Below, piece by piece: positions 13,043-20,879 of a DNA stretch of 24,552 nt. Every line of letters begins with the position of its first letter. Position 1 is the first letter of the stretch. A program made the translations under genes and the position numbers. The DNA is from JBOGZD01 sp050697155 (GTDB lineage: Bacteria > Actinomycetota > Thermoleophilia > Solirubrobacterales > 70-9), in assembly GCA_050697155.1 (NCBI GenBank), contig JBOGZD010000035.1, positions 1 to 24,552 of the forward strand, in the 5' to 3' direction. The notes under the pieces are model-generated. The model was not told the origin of the DNA. It saw only the letters and a list, made by a program, of their open reading frames with translations, and did not search any database.

Positions 13043-13774
13043 GTGAGCTCCGATCCCGTGTTCAAGCGGGTGCTGCTGAAGCTCTCGGGCGAGGCGCTGA
13101 TGGGCCAGCTCGAGTACGGCACCGACGGCGAGCGGGTAGAGGTGATCGCGCGCCAGATCCATGAGGTGAGCGGCCGCGGGGTTGAGATCGCGGTCGTCGT
13201 CGGGGCCGGCAACATCTACCGCGGGCTCGCGGGGGCGGCCGAGGGCATGGACCGCGCGACCGCTGACTACATGGGGATGCTGGCGACGGTGCTCAACGCC
13301 CTCACCCTCCAGGACGCGCTGGAGAAGCTCGGCGCGCACACCCGGGTGCTCTCGGCGATCGCGGTGACCGAGGTCGCCGAGCCGTACATCCGCCGGCGCG
13401 CAATCCGCCACCTGGAGAAGGGGCGGGTCGTGATCTTCGCCGCCGGCACCGGCAACCCGTTCTTCACCACCGACACCGCGGCGGCGCTGCGCGCGCTGGA
13501 GATTCACGCTGAGGCGATCCTGATGGCGAAGCACGGGGTGGAGGGTGTCTACGACGCGGACCCCTCCCGGGTGCCCAATGCCAAGTTCCTGCCCGAGATC
13601 ACCCACCGCGAGGCGATCGAGCGCGGCCTGCGGGTGATGGACTCCACTGCGCTCTCGCTGTGCATGGACAACGAGCTTCCGATCCACGTCTTCAACATGG
13701 CGGACGAACGCAACATAGATAGGATCGTCCGAGGCGAGCGGGTGGGGACGATCGTGGCTAACCGCAATGGCTGA
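13043..13774 (+). CDS. pyrH: UMP kinase
   Basis: UMP kinase phosphorylates UMP to UDP with ATP, feeding RNA, DNA and cell wall sugar-nucleotide synthesis. This 243-residue protein of the amino acid kinase fold shows KLSGEALMG at residues 13-21, VVGAGNIYRG, the long ADYMGMLATVLNALTLQDAL helix, and AAGTGNPFFTTDTAAALRA. It also has MAKHGVEGVYDADP near 170-185, typical of bacterial PyrH. GTG 13043 gives the expected N-terminus. It overlaps frr by 8 nt. The gene appears to begin a new transcription unit for pyrH-frr-uppS-cdsA. Confidence 0.97.
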   Translation: MSSDPVFKRVLLKLSGEALMGQLEYGTDGERVEVIARQIHEVSGRGVEIAVVVGAGNIYRGLAGAAEGMDRATADYMGMLATVLNALTLQDALEKLGAHTRVLSAIAVTEVAEPYIRRRAIRHLEKGRVVIFAAGTGNPFFTTDTAAALRALEIHAEAILMAKHGVEGVYDADPSRVPNAKFLPEITHREAIERGLRVMDSTALSLCMDNELPIHVFNMADERNIDRIVRGERVGTIVANRNG

Positions 13775-14333
13775 ACTCATTGATGAGCTGCTCGACGACG
13801 CCGAGGAGAGGATGGGCAAGTCGGTCGAGACCTGCCGTCACGAGCTGGCCACGGTGCGCACCGGGCGCGCCTCCCCACACCTGCTCGACCGGCTCATGGT
13901 CGACTACTACGGCGCCGAGTCCCCGATCAAGCAGCTCGCCCAGGTGGCGGCGACCGACGCGCGGCTGCTCACCCTGACTCCCTACGACAAGAACACGATC
14001 GGCACGATCGAGAAGGCGATCCTCGAGTCCGACCTCGGGTTGACCCCGAACAACGACGGCAACGTGATCAGGCTTCAGATCCCCGAGCTCAATGAGGAGC
14101 GCCGCCGCGAGCTGGTCAAGGTCGTCCACGGGGTCGCCGAGGAGGGCCGGGTGGCGGTGCGCAACATCCGCCGCGACGTCATTGGAGACCTGCGGGAGCT
14201 GAAGAAGGAGGGCGAGGCGGGCGCCGACGACGAGCACCGCGCCGAGACGCGGCTGCAGAAGGTCACCGATGGCGCCGTCGGCGAGATCGACGAGCTGCTC
14301 AAGGCGAAAGAGGAAGAGATCCTCGAGGTGTGA
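13767..14333 (+). CDS. frr: Ribosome recycling factor
   Basis: RRF splits post-termination ribosomes together with EF-G. This 188-residue protein has the full family layout. Long helices carry LATVRTGRASPHLLDRL (residues about 28-44) and VDYYGAESPIKQLAQV, which form the three-helix bundle and its hinge. These are followed by the small domain with LTLTPYDKNTIGTIEKAI, and then NVIRLQIPELNEERRRELVK. The start overlaps pyrH by 8 nt and the stop overlaps uppS by 4 nt, so it is an internal operon gene. Length and motifs are normal. Confidence 0.97.
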   Translation: MAELIDELLDDAEERMGKSVETCRHELATVRTGRASPHLLDRLMVDYYGAESPIKQLAQVAATDARLLTLTPYDKNTIGTIEKAILESDLGLTPNNDGNVIRLQIPELNEERRRELVKVVHGVAEEGRVAVRNIRRDVIGDLRELKKEGEAGADDEHRAETRLQKVTDGAVGEIDELLKAKEEEILEV

Positions 14334-15013
14334 GCACCCAGGGCTCGAGGCCGCGCTACGTCGCCATCATCACCGACGGAAACGGTCGCTGGGCGCAGCA
14401 GCGTGGACTGCCGCCGATCGAGGGACACCGGGCCGGCGCCGACGTGGTCAAGGAGCGGCTCCGCGACGCGGTCGAGCTGGGGATCGAGGAGCTGACGGTG
14501 TTCTCGTTCTCGACCGAGAACTGGCAGCGCCCGCGGACCGAGGTCGAGCGGCTGATGGCGATGTTCGCCGAGCGCATCGACCGCGAGACCCCGGAGCTGG
14601 ACGCCGAGGGGGTGCGGATGCGGTTCATCGGCCGGCGCGAGGGGGTGGATGCCACGCTGGTCGAGCGCATGGATTGGGCCGAGGGAGTGACAGCGCAGAA
14701 CGAGCGGATCACGCTCTTCGTCGCCTTCAACTACGGCGGCCGGGCCGAGCTCGTCGACGCGGCCCGAGCCTACGCCGGAGAGGGCGATTCCGGGGAGGAT
14801 CTTCGCCCCCACCTCTACGCCCCCGAGATGCACGACCCCGACCTCCTCATCCGCACCAGCGGCGAGCAGCGGATCTCGAACTTCCTGCTCTGGCAGTGCG
14901 CCTACTCCGAGCTCGTCTTTCGCGACGAGCTCTGGCCGGACTTCGACCGCGAGGCGTTCGAGGCGGCGCTCGACGAGTACGAGCGCCGCCAGCGGCGCTT
15001 CGGGGGGCGCTGA
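14330..15013 (+). CDS. uppS: Undecaprenyl (polyprenyl) diphosphate synthase
   Basis: This cis-prenyltransferase extends farnesyl or longer diphosphates with isopentenyl diphosphate to make the lipid carrier for cell wall synthesis. The catalytic motif DGNGRWA begins at Asp16, followed by GHRAGADVV, the block FSFSTENWQRP, and the substrate-binding RTSGEQRISNFLLWQ with YSELVF. At 227 residues it is close to normal. The residue before DGNGR is Thr (IITDGNGR) where Met is usual, a modest variation. GTG 14330 overlaps the frr stop. Chain length cannot be read from the sequence. It works downstream of the MEP enzymes encoded nearby. Confidence 0.95.
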   Translation: MSTQGSRPRYVAIITDGNGRWAQQRGLPPIEGHRAGADVVKERLRDAVELGIEELTVFSFSTENWQRPRTEVERLMAMFAERIDRETPELDAEGVRMRFIGRREGVDATLVERMDWAEGVTAQNERITLFVAFNYGGRAELVDAARAYAGEGDSGEDLRPHLYAPEMHDPDLLIRTSGEQRISNFLLWQCAYSELVFRDELWPDFDREAFEAALDEYERRQRRFGGR

Positions 15014-15015
15014 CG

Positions 15016-15879
15016 GTGGAGGGGTCGAGCCCGTTCGACGCCGAGCTCGCGCGCGCGCCGCGGCAGCCTCCACCGCGACGGCCGCGCTCGGAGACCATCG
15101 CCCGGGTCGCCTGGGCCCTGCCGTGGATCGTGATCGCGGTGACGATCGTGGTCGTGGGCGGGGCGCTGTTCGCCGCCGCGATGATCGCCTTCGCCGCGAT
15201 CGGGCTCGCCGAGTTCTTCCGCATGACCCGGGACGCGCGCCCGTTCGTCGCCGTCGCGATGATCGCCGCGGCCGGGATGATGATCGCCGCCTACTACGGC
15301 ACCCACTTCCAGATCGTGCTCGTCGCGGCCGCCTCCTTCCCGCTCATGTTCGCCGCGGCGATCGCCCGGCCCGAGCGCGGGCGGGTGACCCTGGCGATGG
15401 CGGTGACCGTGTTCGGGGTCGTCTGGATCGCGGTCCCATTCGCCCACGCGGTGCTCCTGCGTGAGCTGCCCGACCACGGGGCGGGGCTGCTGGTCGACGT
15501 GCTCGTGGCCACCTTCGTCGCCGACACCGCCGCGTACGCGGGCGGGCGCATGTTCGGCCGCCACCACTTCGCCCCGGCGCTCTCGCCGGGAAAGACCGTC
15601 GAGGGAGTCGCCTTCGGCCTCGTCGGGGGCACGATGGGCTTCTGGTTCGCGGGGCTCTACCAGGACTGGCTGCCGGGACTCGACGCCCTGCTGATGGGGA
15701 TGTGCGTCGCCGCCCTGGCGCCGGTGGGCGACCTGTTCGAGTCGATGGTCAAGCGCGACGTCGGGGTCAAGGACTCCGGCAACGCCTTCGGCCCCCACGG
15801 CGGCTTCCTCGACCGCCTCGACGCGGTCCTGTTCACAGTCGTCGCGGGCTACTACCTCGCGGTCGCGTTCGTCTACTGA
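15016..15879 (+). CDS. cdsA: Phosphatidate cytidylyltransferase
   Basis: CdsA converts phosphatidic acid and CTP into CDP-diacylglycerol, the precursor of phospholipids. The 287-residue protein has a Pro/Arg-rich cytoplasmic N-terminus and about seven or eight membrane segments. The family signature is intact near the C-terminus: SMVKRDVGVKDSGNAFGPHG followed by GFLDRLD. The block SPGKTVEGV precedes it. GTG 15016 lies 2 nt after the uppS stop. The open frame reaches further upstream but that part overlaps uppS. The last 7 bases overlap the end of the convergent endonuclease IV gene, so both must terminate within coding sequence or read through. Confidence 0.94.
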   Translation: MEGSSPFDAELARAPRQPPPRRPRSETIARVAWALPWIVIAVTIVVVGGALFAAAMIAFAAIGLAEFFRMTRDARPFVAVAMIAAAGMMIAAYYGTHFQIVLVAAASFPLMFAAAIARPERGRVTLAMAVTVFGVVWIAVPFAHAVLLRELPDHGAGLLVDVLVATFVADTAAYAGGRMFGRHHFAPALSPGKTVEGVAFGLVGGTMGFWFAGLYQDWLPGLDALLMGMCVAALAPVGDLFESMVKRDVGVKDSGNAFGPHGGFLDRLDAVLFTVVAGYYLAVAFVY

Positions 15880-16661
15880 GCAAGGGTCTCGCGGACGAAG
15901 TCCAAGTCCTTGTCGAGGATCGCGCGGGGACCAGGCGTCTCGACGACGATCGGAGCGCCCGCGGCGGCCCCGGCGCGGATCATCGCGCGGAGGGCCTCGG
16001 TGTCCATCTTGCCCGTGCCCAGGCTGGTGTGGCGATCCGCGCCGGTTCCGGGCGGGTCGCGCGAGTCGTTCGCGTGCAGGAGGTCCAGGCGGCCGGTGAT
16101 CGCCAGCGCCCGCTCGACCGCGTCCGACAGCTCCTCGCCGGCTGCGTGCGCGTGGCAGGTGTCGAAGCAGAAACCGAGCGGGATCGCGCCGTCGTAGCCC
16201 GAGACCGCCTCCCAGAGACGCGCGAGCGCGTCGAAGCGCCGCGCGACCGCGTGGTCGCCGCCCGCCGTGTTCTCGAGCAGCACAGGGACCTCGGACTCGA
16301 GCATCTCAAGCGTCCGCGGCCAGCGCCCGACGCCCGCCTCGATCCCGTCCTCGGCGTGCCCGGGATGGACCACCACCGCGGCCGCGCCGATGGCGCCGGC
16401 CGCGTCGCAGGTCTGCTGGAGGATCTTGCGCGACCCGTAGCGGACGTTGTTGCGCGGCGAGCAGACGTTGATCAGGTAGGGCGCGTGCACGTAGATGTCG
16501 ATCTCGCTGCGCCGGAGCTCCTGCGCGTCGCGGCGCTCGGGCGGCTTCTTCCACGACTGCGGCGCCGAGAGGAAGACCTGCACGCAGTCCGCCCGGAGCT
16601 CGGCCGCCGCCGCGAGCGGATCGCTGCGCCTGACGTGGGCACCGAGGGGGACCGAGACCAT
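15873..16661 (-). CDS. nfo: Endonuclease IV (AP endonuclease family 2)
   Basis: Endonuclease IV cuts DNA 5' of abasic sites in base excision repair. This 262-residue TIM-barrel protein has the metal-binding motifs in order: YVHAPYLINVCSP, VVHPGHAEDG, VLLENTAGG, GFCFDTCHAHAAG, LHANDSRDPPGTGADRHTSLG and IVVETPG. These supply the His, Glu and Asp ligands of the three-zinc site. The frame remains open further upstream, but ATG 16661 gives the family start (VPLGAHVRR) and has a TATGCT hexamer 7 nt before it. The gene lies against the direction of its neighbours, between cdsA and dxr, and overlaps cdsA by 7 bp tail to tail. Confidence 0.94.
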   Translation of the reverse strand: MVSVPLGAHVRRSDPLAAAAELRADCVQVFLSAPQSWKKPPERRDAQELRRSEIDIYVHAPYLINVCSPRNNVRYGSRKILQQTCDAAGAIGAAAVVVHPGHAEDGIEAGVGRWPRTLEMLESEVPVLLENTAGGDHAVARRFDALARLWEAVSGYDGAIPLGFCFDTCHAHAAGEELSDAVERALAITGRLDLLHANDSRDPPGTGADRHTSLGTGKMDTEALRAMIRAGAAAGAPIVVETPGPRAILDKDLDFVRETLAQ

Positions 16662-16668
16662 GCGCCCG

Positions 16669-16674
16669 AGCATA
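16669..16674 (-). promoter_or_regulatory. Probable -10 element (TATGCT) for a leaderless nfo transcript
   Basis: On the minus strand TATGCT ends 7 nt before ATG 16661. This places the transcription start at the start codon. No Shine-Dalgarno site lies between. Confidence 0.5.
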
Positions 16675-16698
16675 TGCCGACAACGGTTGACGAGTTGA

Positions 16699-16738
16699 GG
16701 GGTCCATGGACCCCCTGACTGCGCAATCGCGGCGATTG
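16699..16738. repeat. Two adjacent palindromes in the nfo-dxr divergent gap
   Basis: GGGGTCCATGGACCCC (16699-16714) is a perfect 16-bp palindrome. CAATCGC (16724-16730) and GCGATTG (16732-16738) form a second inverted repeat with a 1-bp centre. Both sit between the two divergent -10 candidates in the 111-bp gap. They could be operators for one or both genes; this is inferred from position only. Confidence 0.6.
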
Positions 16739-16760
16739 AGGCAGGGCTAAGGGCCGCCGC

Positions 16761-16766
16761 TACCCT
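16761..16766 (+). promoter_or_regulatory. Probable -10 element (TACCCT) for a leaderless dxr transcript
   Basis: TACCCT ends 6 nt before GTG 16773. A TTGAGG at 16736-16741 lies 19 bp upstream of it and is a fair -35 candidate, overlapping the second palindrome. Confidence 0.5.
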
Positions 16767-16772
16767 GATCGA

Positions 16773-17927
16773 GTGGCCAAGCGGGTCCTGATCCTCGGCT
16801 CCACGGGCTCGATCGGCGAGCAGGCGCTCGACGTGATCGCGAACTCCGACGAGCTCGAGATCGCCGGCCTCTCTGCGGGCGGCAACTGGGAGCGCCTTGC
16901 GGCACAGGCGAGCGCCACGGGCGCCCCCCTGCTTGCCCTCGCCGACCCGGAGGCGGCCGCCAGCGCCGAGGCGCACACCGACCACGCCCGCGTCCTGACC
17001 GGCGACGAGGGCATCCGCACCCTGATCGCCGCCAGCGAGCCCGACCTCGTCCTCAACGCCATCGTCGGCACCGCCGGGCTCGGCCCGACGATCGTGGCGC
17101 TCACCGAGGGCATCGACGTGGCGCTCGCCAACAAGGAGAGCCTGGTCGTCGGCGGCGAGCTGATCACCGCCCTCGCCGAGGCGACCGAGTCGCGGATCCT
17201 GCCGGTCGACTCCGAGCACGCGGCGCTCCACCAGCTCCTTCGCGCCGAGGGCCCGGGGACGATCGAGCGGCTGGTGCTGACCGCCTCCGGCGGCCCCTTC
17301 CGAGGGCGCTCCGACCTCGCTGGAGTGACGGTCGAGGACGCCCTCGCCCACCCCACCTGGGAGATGGGCGGCCGGATCACGATCGACTCCGCGACCCTCC
17401 TCAACAAGGGCCTAGAGGTGATCGAGGCCCATCACCTGTTCGGCGTCCCGTACGAGCGGATCGAGGTCGTCGTGCACCCACAGTCGATCGTCCACGCCCT
17501 GGTCGAGCTCAACGACGGCGCTCAGCTCGCACATCTCGGGCTGCCGGACATGCGGGTGCCGATCTCCTACGCGCTGCACCTCCCCGGGCGGGCCGACGTC
17601 ACCGTGCCCCGCCTCGATCTCGCCGAGGTCGGCCAGCTCAGCTTCGAGCCGCCCGACACCGGCGCGTTCCCATGCCTGCGCCTCGCCCGCGAGGCGGGCG
17701 TTGCCGGCGGCACCGCGCCCTGCGTGCTCAACGCGGCCGACGAGGTTGCGGTCGGCGAGTTCCTCGGCGGGCGGATCCCGTTCACCGCGATCCCGGAGGT
17801 GATCGCCGGGGCGCTGGAGGCGGTCGAGCCGCAGCCGGTGACCCACTTCGAGGACCTCTACGCGGCCGACGCCCGCGCCCGCGAGGTCGCGACCGAGCTG
17901 ACCACGAGGGCCAGAGCCCCAGGATGA
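16773..17927 (+). CDS. dxr: 1-deoxy-D-xylulose 5-phosphate reductoisomerase
   Basis: DXR makes 2-C-methyl-D-erythritol 4-phosphate, the first committed step of the MEP isoprenoid pathway, using NADPH and a divalent metal. The N-terminal Rossmann motif is ILGSTGSIG (residues 7-15). The catalytic region shows ALANKESLV, the metal-binding DSEHAALHQ, LTASGGPFRG, and HPTWEMGGRITIDSATLLNKG. At 384 residues it has the usual length. GTG 16773 gives the expected N-terminus. The stop overlaps the rseP start (ATGA), matching the frequent dxr-rseP pair. It supplies precursors used by UppS upstream. Confidence 0.97.
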   Translation: MAKRVLILGSTGSIGEQALDVIANSDELEIAGLSAGGNWERLAAQASATGAPLLALADPEAAASAEAHTDHARVLTGDEGIRTLIAASEPDLVLNAIVGTAGLGPTIVALTEGIDVALANKESLVVGGELITALAEATESRILPVDSEHAALHQLLRAEGPGTIERLVLTASGGPFRGRSDLAGVTVEDALAHPTWEMGGRITIDSATLLNKGLEVIEAHHLFGVPYERIEVVVHPQSIVHALVELNDGAQLAHLGLPDMRVPISYALHLPGRADVTVPRLDLAEVGQLSFEPPDTGAFPCLRLAREAGVAGGTAPCVLNAADEVAVGEFLGGRIPFTAIPEVIAGALEAVEPQPVTHFEDLYAADARAREVATELTTRARAPG

Positions 17928-18991
17928 GCTGGGTCCTCGCGTTCGCCGGGTTCGCGGCGCTGATCATCCTGCACGAGGCCGGCCACTTCGCCGTCGCGAA
18001 GGCGGTCGGGATGCGGGTCGAGCGCTTCTTCCTCTTCTTCCCGCCGAAGCTCGCGTCCTTCAAGCGCGGCGAGACCGAGTACGGGATCGGCGCGGTCCCG
18101 CTCGGGGGCTTCGTGAAGATCAGCGGCATGAACCCCGACGAGGACCTTCCCGACGAGGTTCGCACCCGCGCCTACTACGGCCAGCCTGTCTGGAAGCGGG
18201 TCGTCGTCATCGCCGCCGGCCCGGTGGTGAACCTGCTGATCGCCTTCGTGCTGCTCTTCTTCCTCGCCTTCGGGATCGAGGAACCGACCACGTCGGTGAG
18301 CGAGATCGAGACTGGATCGCCGGCGGCGGCCAAGCTCGAGCCCGGGGACATGATCGTCTCGGTCGACGGCGTTTCCGGCGATCAGGAGCAGATCGCCCGC
18401 CAGCTCGACACCCACGATTGCGCCGGCGAGCGGATGGACGGCTGCCGGGCCGATGCCCCGGCCGAGGTGAGGGTGATCCGCGACGGCGAGCCGCTGACGC
18501 TACCGATCCGGCCGCAGTTCGACGGCGAGCTCGAGCGGATGCGGCTCGGGTTCGCCTACGGGACCGCGCCGCTTGACCCGTCCGGCTCCGAGGCGGCGAC
18601 CAGGTCGGTCGACTTCATGTGGCTGGTCACCAGCGAGACCGTGAAGGTGATCGCGCGCATCTTCGACCCCGAGCAGCGCGAGCAGATCTCGGGCGTGGTC
18701 GGCAGCTACGAGTTCACGCGCCAGGCGATCGACTTCGACTCCCGCCGCGCGCTCACCCTGCTCGCGGTGATCAGCCTCTCGCTGGCGGTGATCAACCTGT
18801 TCCCGTTCCTGCCGCTCGACGGCGGCCACATCTTCTGGGCGATCGTCGAGAAGGTGCGCGGCAAGCCGGTCCCGTTCAGCGTCATGGAGCGTGCCGGGGT
18901 GCTCGGCTTCATGCTGGTGCTGGTCCTGTTCGTGATCGGCCTCTCGAACGACATCGACCGATTGACCGGCGAGGGCTTCGACGTGCGCTAA
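17924..18991 (+). CDS. rseP: Site-2 intramembrane zinc metalloprotease (RseP family)
   Basis: RseP-family proteases cut transmembrane segments of anti-sigma factors and remnant signal peptides. The 355-residue protein begins in the membrane with the zinc motif HEAGH at residues 17-21. It then has the GAVPLGGFVKISGM loop and a single PDZ domain (about residues 125-195, with LEPGDMIVSVDG). The C-terminal motif NLFPFLPLDGGH, with the third zinc ligand, is followed by a last membrane segment. The PDZ region includes a pair of cysteines (DTHDCAGERMDGC) that could form a disulfide. ATG 17924 overlaps the dxr stop by 4 nt. The substrate is not encoded here. Confidence 0.94.
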   Translation: MSWVLAFAGFAALIILHEAGHFAVAKAVGMRVERFFLFFPPKLASFKRGETEYGIGAVPLGGFVKISGMNPDEDLPDEVRTRAYYGQPVWKRVVVIAAGPVVNLLIAFVLLFFLAFGIEEPTTSVSEIETGSPAAAKLEPGDMIVSVDGVSGDQEQIARQLDTHDCAGERMDGCRADAPAEVRVIRDGEPLTLPIRPQFDGELERMRLGFAYGTAPLDPSGSEAATRSVDFMWLVTSETVKVIARIFDPEQREQISGVVGSYEFTRQAIDFDSRRALTLLAVISLSLAVINLFPFLPLDGGHIFWAIVEKVRGKPVPFSVMERAGVLGFMLVLVLFVIGLSNDIDRLTGEGFDVR

Positions 18992-19008
18992 CGCCTCGGT
19001 GCAGGCGA

Positions 19009-19014
19009 TAGGCT
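19009..19014 (+). promoter_or_regulatory. Probable -10 element (TAGGCT) for the acyl-CoA synthetase gene
   Basis: TAGGCT ends 10 nt before ATG 19025, in the 33-bp gap after rseP. A transcript from it would have a leader of only a few bases. Confidence 0.45.
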
Positions 19015-19024
19015 TCGTCGTGGG

Positions 19025-20851
19025 ATGGAGGCAACCACGGGCGTCGCCGAGCGATCCGCGAGCGGGGGTCCCGGCAAGGAGCTGTTCGCGCAGAACCTGC
19101 CGCTCGCGTTCCAGGCGACGGTCGAGCGCCTGGGCGACGACCCGGCGATCGTCTGGTACGAGGGCGACGAGGAGCGCTCGGCGTCCTGGAGCGAGGTCCG
19201 CGACCGGGTGGTGCGCATCGCCGGCGGCCTGGCGAAGCTCGGACTCGAGAAGGGCGACACGGTCGCGATCATGCTCAACAACCGGCCCGAGTTCGTCCCC
19301 ATCGACCTCGCCGCCGTCTCGCTCGGCGGGGTGCCGTTCTCGATCTACCAGACCTCCTCGCCGGAGCAGATCCAATACGTCGTCGGCGACGCCGGGGCGA
19401 AGATCGCGATCGTAGAGAGAGCCTTCCTCGACGTCTTCTCCCAGGCGCGCAAGGAGCTGCCGTCGGTCGAGCACCTGATCGTCGTCGACGGCGACGGCGG
19501 CGATCACACGCTCGCCGAGCTCGAGGAGATGGACCCCGAGATCGACCTCGGGCCGTCGGTGGAAGCGGTCGAGCCCGACGATCTGTTGACCCTGATCTAC
19601 ACCTCCGGCACCACCGGCCCCCCGAAGGGCGTCCAGCTCTCGCACCGAAACCTGATGTGCCTGGTCGCCGGCGTCGACGGCATGATCAACATGCCCGACC
19701 GCGGCGGCAAGGTGATCTCATGGCTGCCGACCGCACACATCGCCGATCGCGGCGCGAACTACTACCTGGCCGTGATGCTCGGGGCGTCGATCACCATCTG
19801 CTCCGATCCGCGAACGATCATCGGGTTTCTGCCCAAGGTCCGGCCGACGTTCTTCTTCGCTGTGCCCCGAATCTGGGAGAAGCTGAAGGCGGGGCTCGAG
19901 GCCAAGCTGGCGGCGATACCCGGAGAGGAGGGCGAGCAGGCTCGGCAGGGCCTCGAGGCGGCGATCCAGAAGGTCCGGCTCGAGCAGGCTGGCGAGGACG
20001 TGCCCGAGCAGCTCGCGGCGGGAGTGGCTGCGGCCGACGAGGCGCTGTTCTCCCAGCTGCGGGCGTCGCTCGGCCTCGACGAAGTGGTGTCGGTGAACGT
20101 CGGCGCCGCACCGACTCCGCTCGAGGTGCTTGAGTTCTTCCACGCGATCGGGATCAGAATCGGCGAGCTCTGGGGGATGTCGGAGACCTGTGGAGTCGTG
20201 ACCCTCAATCCTCCAGAGAGGGTCAAGTTGGGCACGGTCGGCCCGCCGATGCCCGGCTGGGAGGTACGGCTCGCCGGTGACGGCGAGATCCTGGTCAAGG
20301 GCGACGCGAACATGGTCGGCTACCGCAACCAGCCGGAGCAGACGGCTGAGACGATCGATCCCGATGGCTGGCTTGCGACCGGCGACATCGGCGAGCTCGA
20401 TGAGGACGGCTACCTGAAGATCGTCGACCGCAAGAAGGAGCTGATCATCAACGCCGCCGGAAAGAACATGTCACCGGCGAACATCGAGTCGCACCTGAAG
20501 GCGGCCAGCCCGCTGATCGGACAGGCGATCGCGATCGGCGATCGCCGCCCCTACAACGTGGCGCTGATCGTCCTCGACCCCGACTTCGCCCCGGTCTGGG
20601 CCCAGCAGAACGGCCTCGAGGGAAAGCCGATCGAGGAGCTAGCCGGCGAGCAAGGGCTGACGGCCGCAGTCCAGGCGGGCGTCGACGAGGCGAACGCGAA
20701 GCTGTCGCGGGTCGAGCAGATCAAGAAGTTCAAGGTCCTGCCGACCGAGTGGGCGCCGGGCGGCGACGAGCTGACGCCGACGATGAAGCTCAAGCGCAAG
20801 CCAATCGCAGAGAAGTACGCGGGCGAGATCGACGCCCTGTACGCGGACTGA
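19025..20851 (+). CDS. Long-chain fatty acyl-CoA synthetase (AMP-forming)
   Basis: The protein is 608 residues and belongs to the ANL adenylating superfamily. It probably activates fatty acids to acyl-AMP and then acyl-CoA (FadD15-like). The AMP/phosphate loop is YTSGTTGPPKG near residues 191-201. Other motifs are the aromatic-rich WLPTAHIADR, the ATP-binding GELWGMSET, and GWLATGDIGELDEDGYLKIVDR (broken into two blocks in the family). The C-terminal lysine motif lies near ELTPTMKLKRKP. The middle segment with the AIPGEEGEQARQGLEAAIQ helix is typical of long-chain enzymes. ATG 19025 is preceded by TAGGCT. The chain length specificity cannot be read. Its position between rseP and ispG is unusual. 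Confidence 0.9.
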   Translation: MEATTGVAERSASGGPGKELFAQNLPLAFQATVERLGDDPAIVWYEGDEERSASWSEVRDRVVRIAGGLAKLGLEKGDTVAIMLNNRPEFVPIDLAAVSLGGVPFSIYQTSSPEQIQYVVGDAGAKIAIVERAFLDVFSQARKELPSVEHLIVVDGDGGDHTLAELEEMDPEIDLGPSVEAVEPDDLLTLIYTSGTTGPPKGVQLSHRNLMCLVAGVDGMINMPDRGGKVISWLPTAHIADRGANYYLAVMLGASITICSDPRTIIGFLPKVRPTFFFAVPRIWEKLKAGLEAKLAAIPGEEGEQARQGLEAAIQKVRLEQAGEDVPEQLAAGVAAADEALFSQLRASLGLDEVVSVNVGAAPTPLEVLEFFHAIGIRIGELWGMSETCGVVTLNPPERVKLGTVGPPMPGWEVRLAGDGEILVKGDANMVGYRNQPEQTAETIDPDGWLATGDIGELDEDGYLKIVDRKKELIINAAGKNMSPANIESHLKAASPLIGQAIAIGDRRPYNVALIVLDPDFAPVWAQQNGLEGKPIEELAGEQGLTAAVQAGVDEANAKLSRVEQIKKFKVLPTEWAPGGDELTPTMKLKRKPIAEKYAGEIDALYAD

Positions 20852-20862
20852 GGCGAGTCATA

Positions 20863-20868
20863 TAGATT
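20863..20868 (+). promoter_or_regulatory. Possible -10 element (TAGATT) for the second glycosidase-like gene
   Basis: The AT-rich stretch CATATAGATTT (20860-20870) stands out from its surroundings. TAGATT ends 11 nt before GTG 20880, and TATAGA (20861-20866) is an alternative alignment. The start has no Shine-Dalgarno site. Confidence 0.45.
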
Positions 20869-20879
20869 TCACGGCCGCT

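Noticed and set aside
10693..13215. Long minus-strand open frame of 840 codons
   Set aside because: It overlaps rpsB, tsf and the first glycosidase gene, all of which have clear family motifs. The translation is typical of GC-rich antisense shadow: no motif and no domain.
16686..16692. TTGACG as a -35 element for dxr
   Set aside because: There is no -10-like hexamer 16-19 bp downstream on the + strand; TACCCT is too far away. TTGAGG at 16736 is the better candidate.
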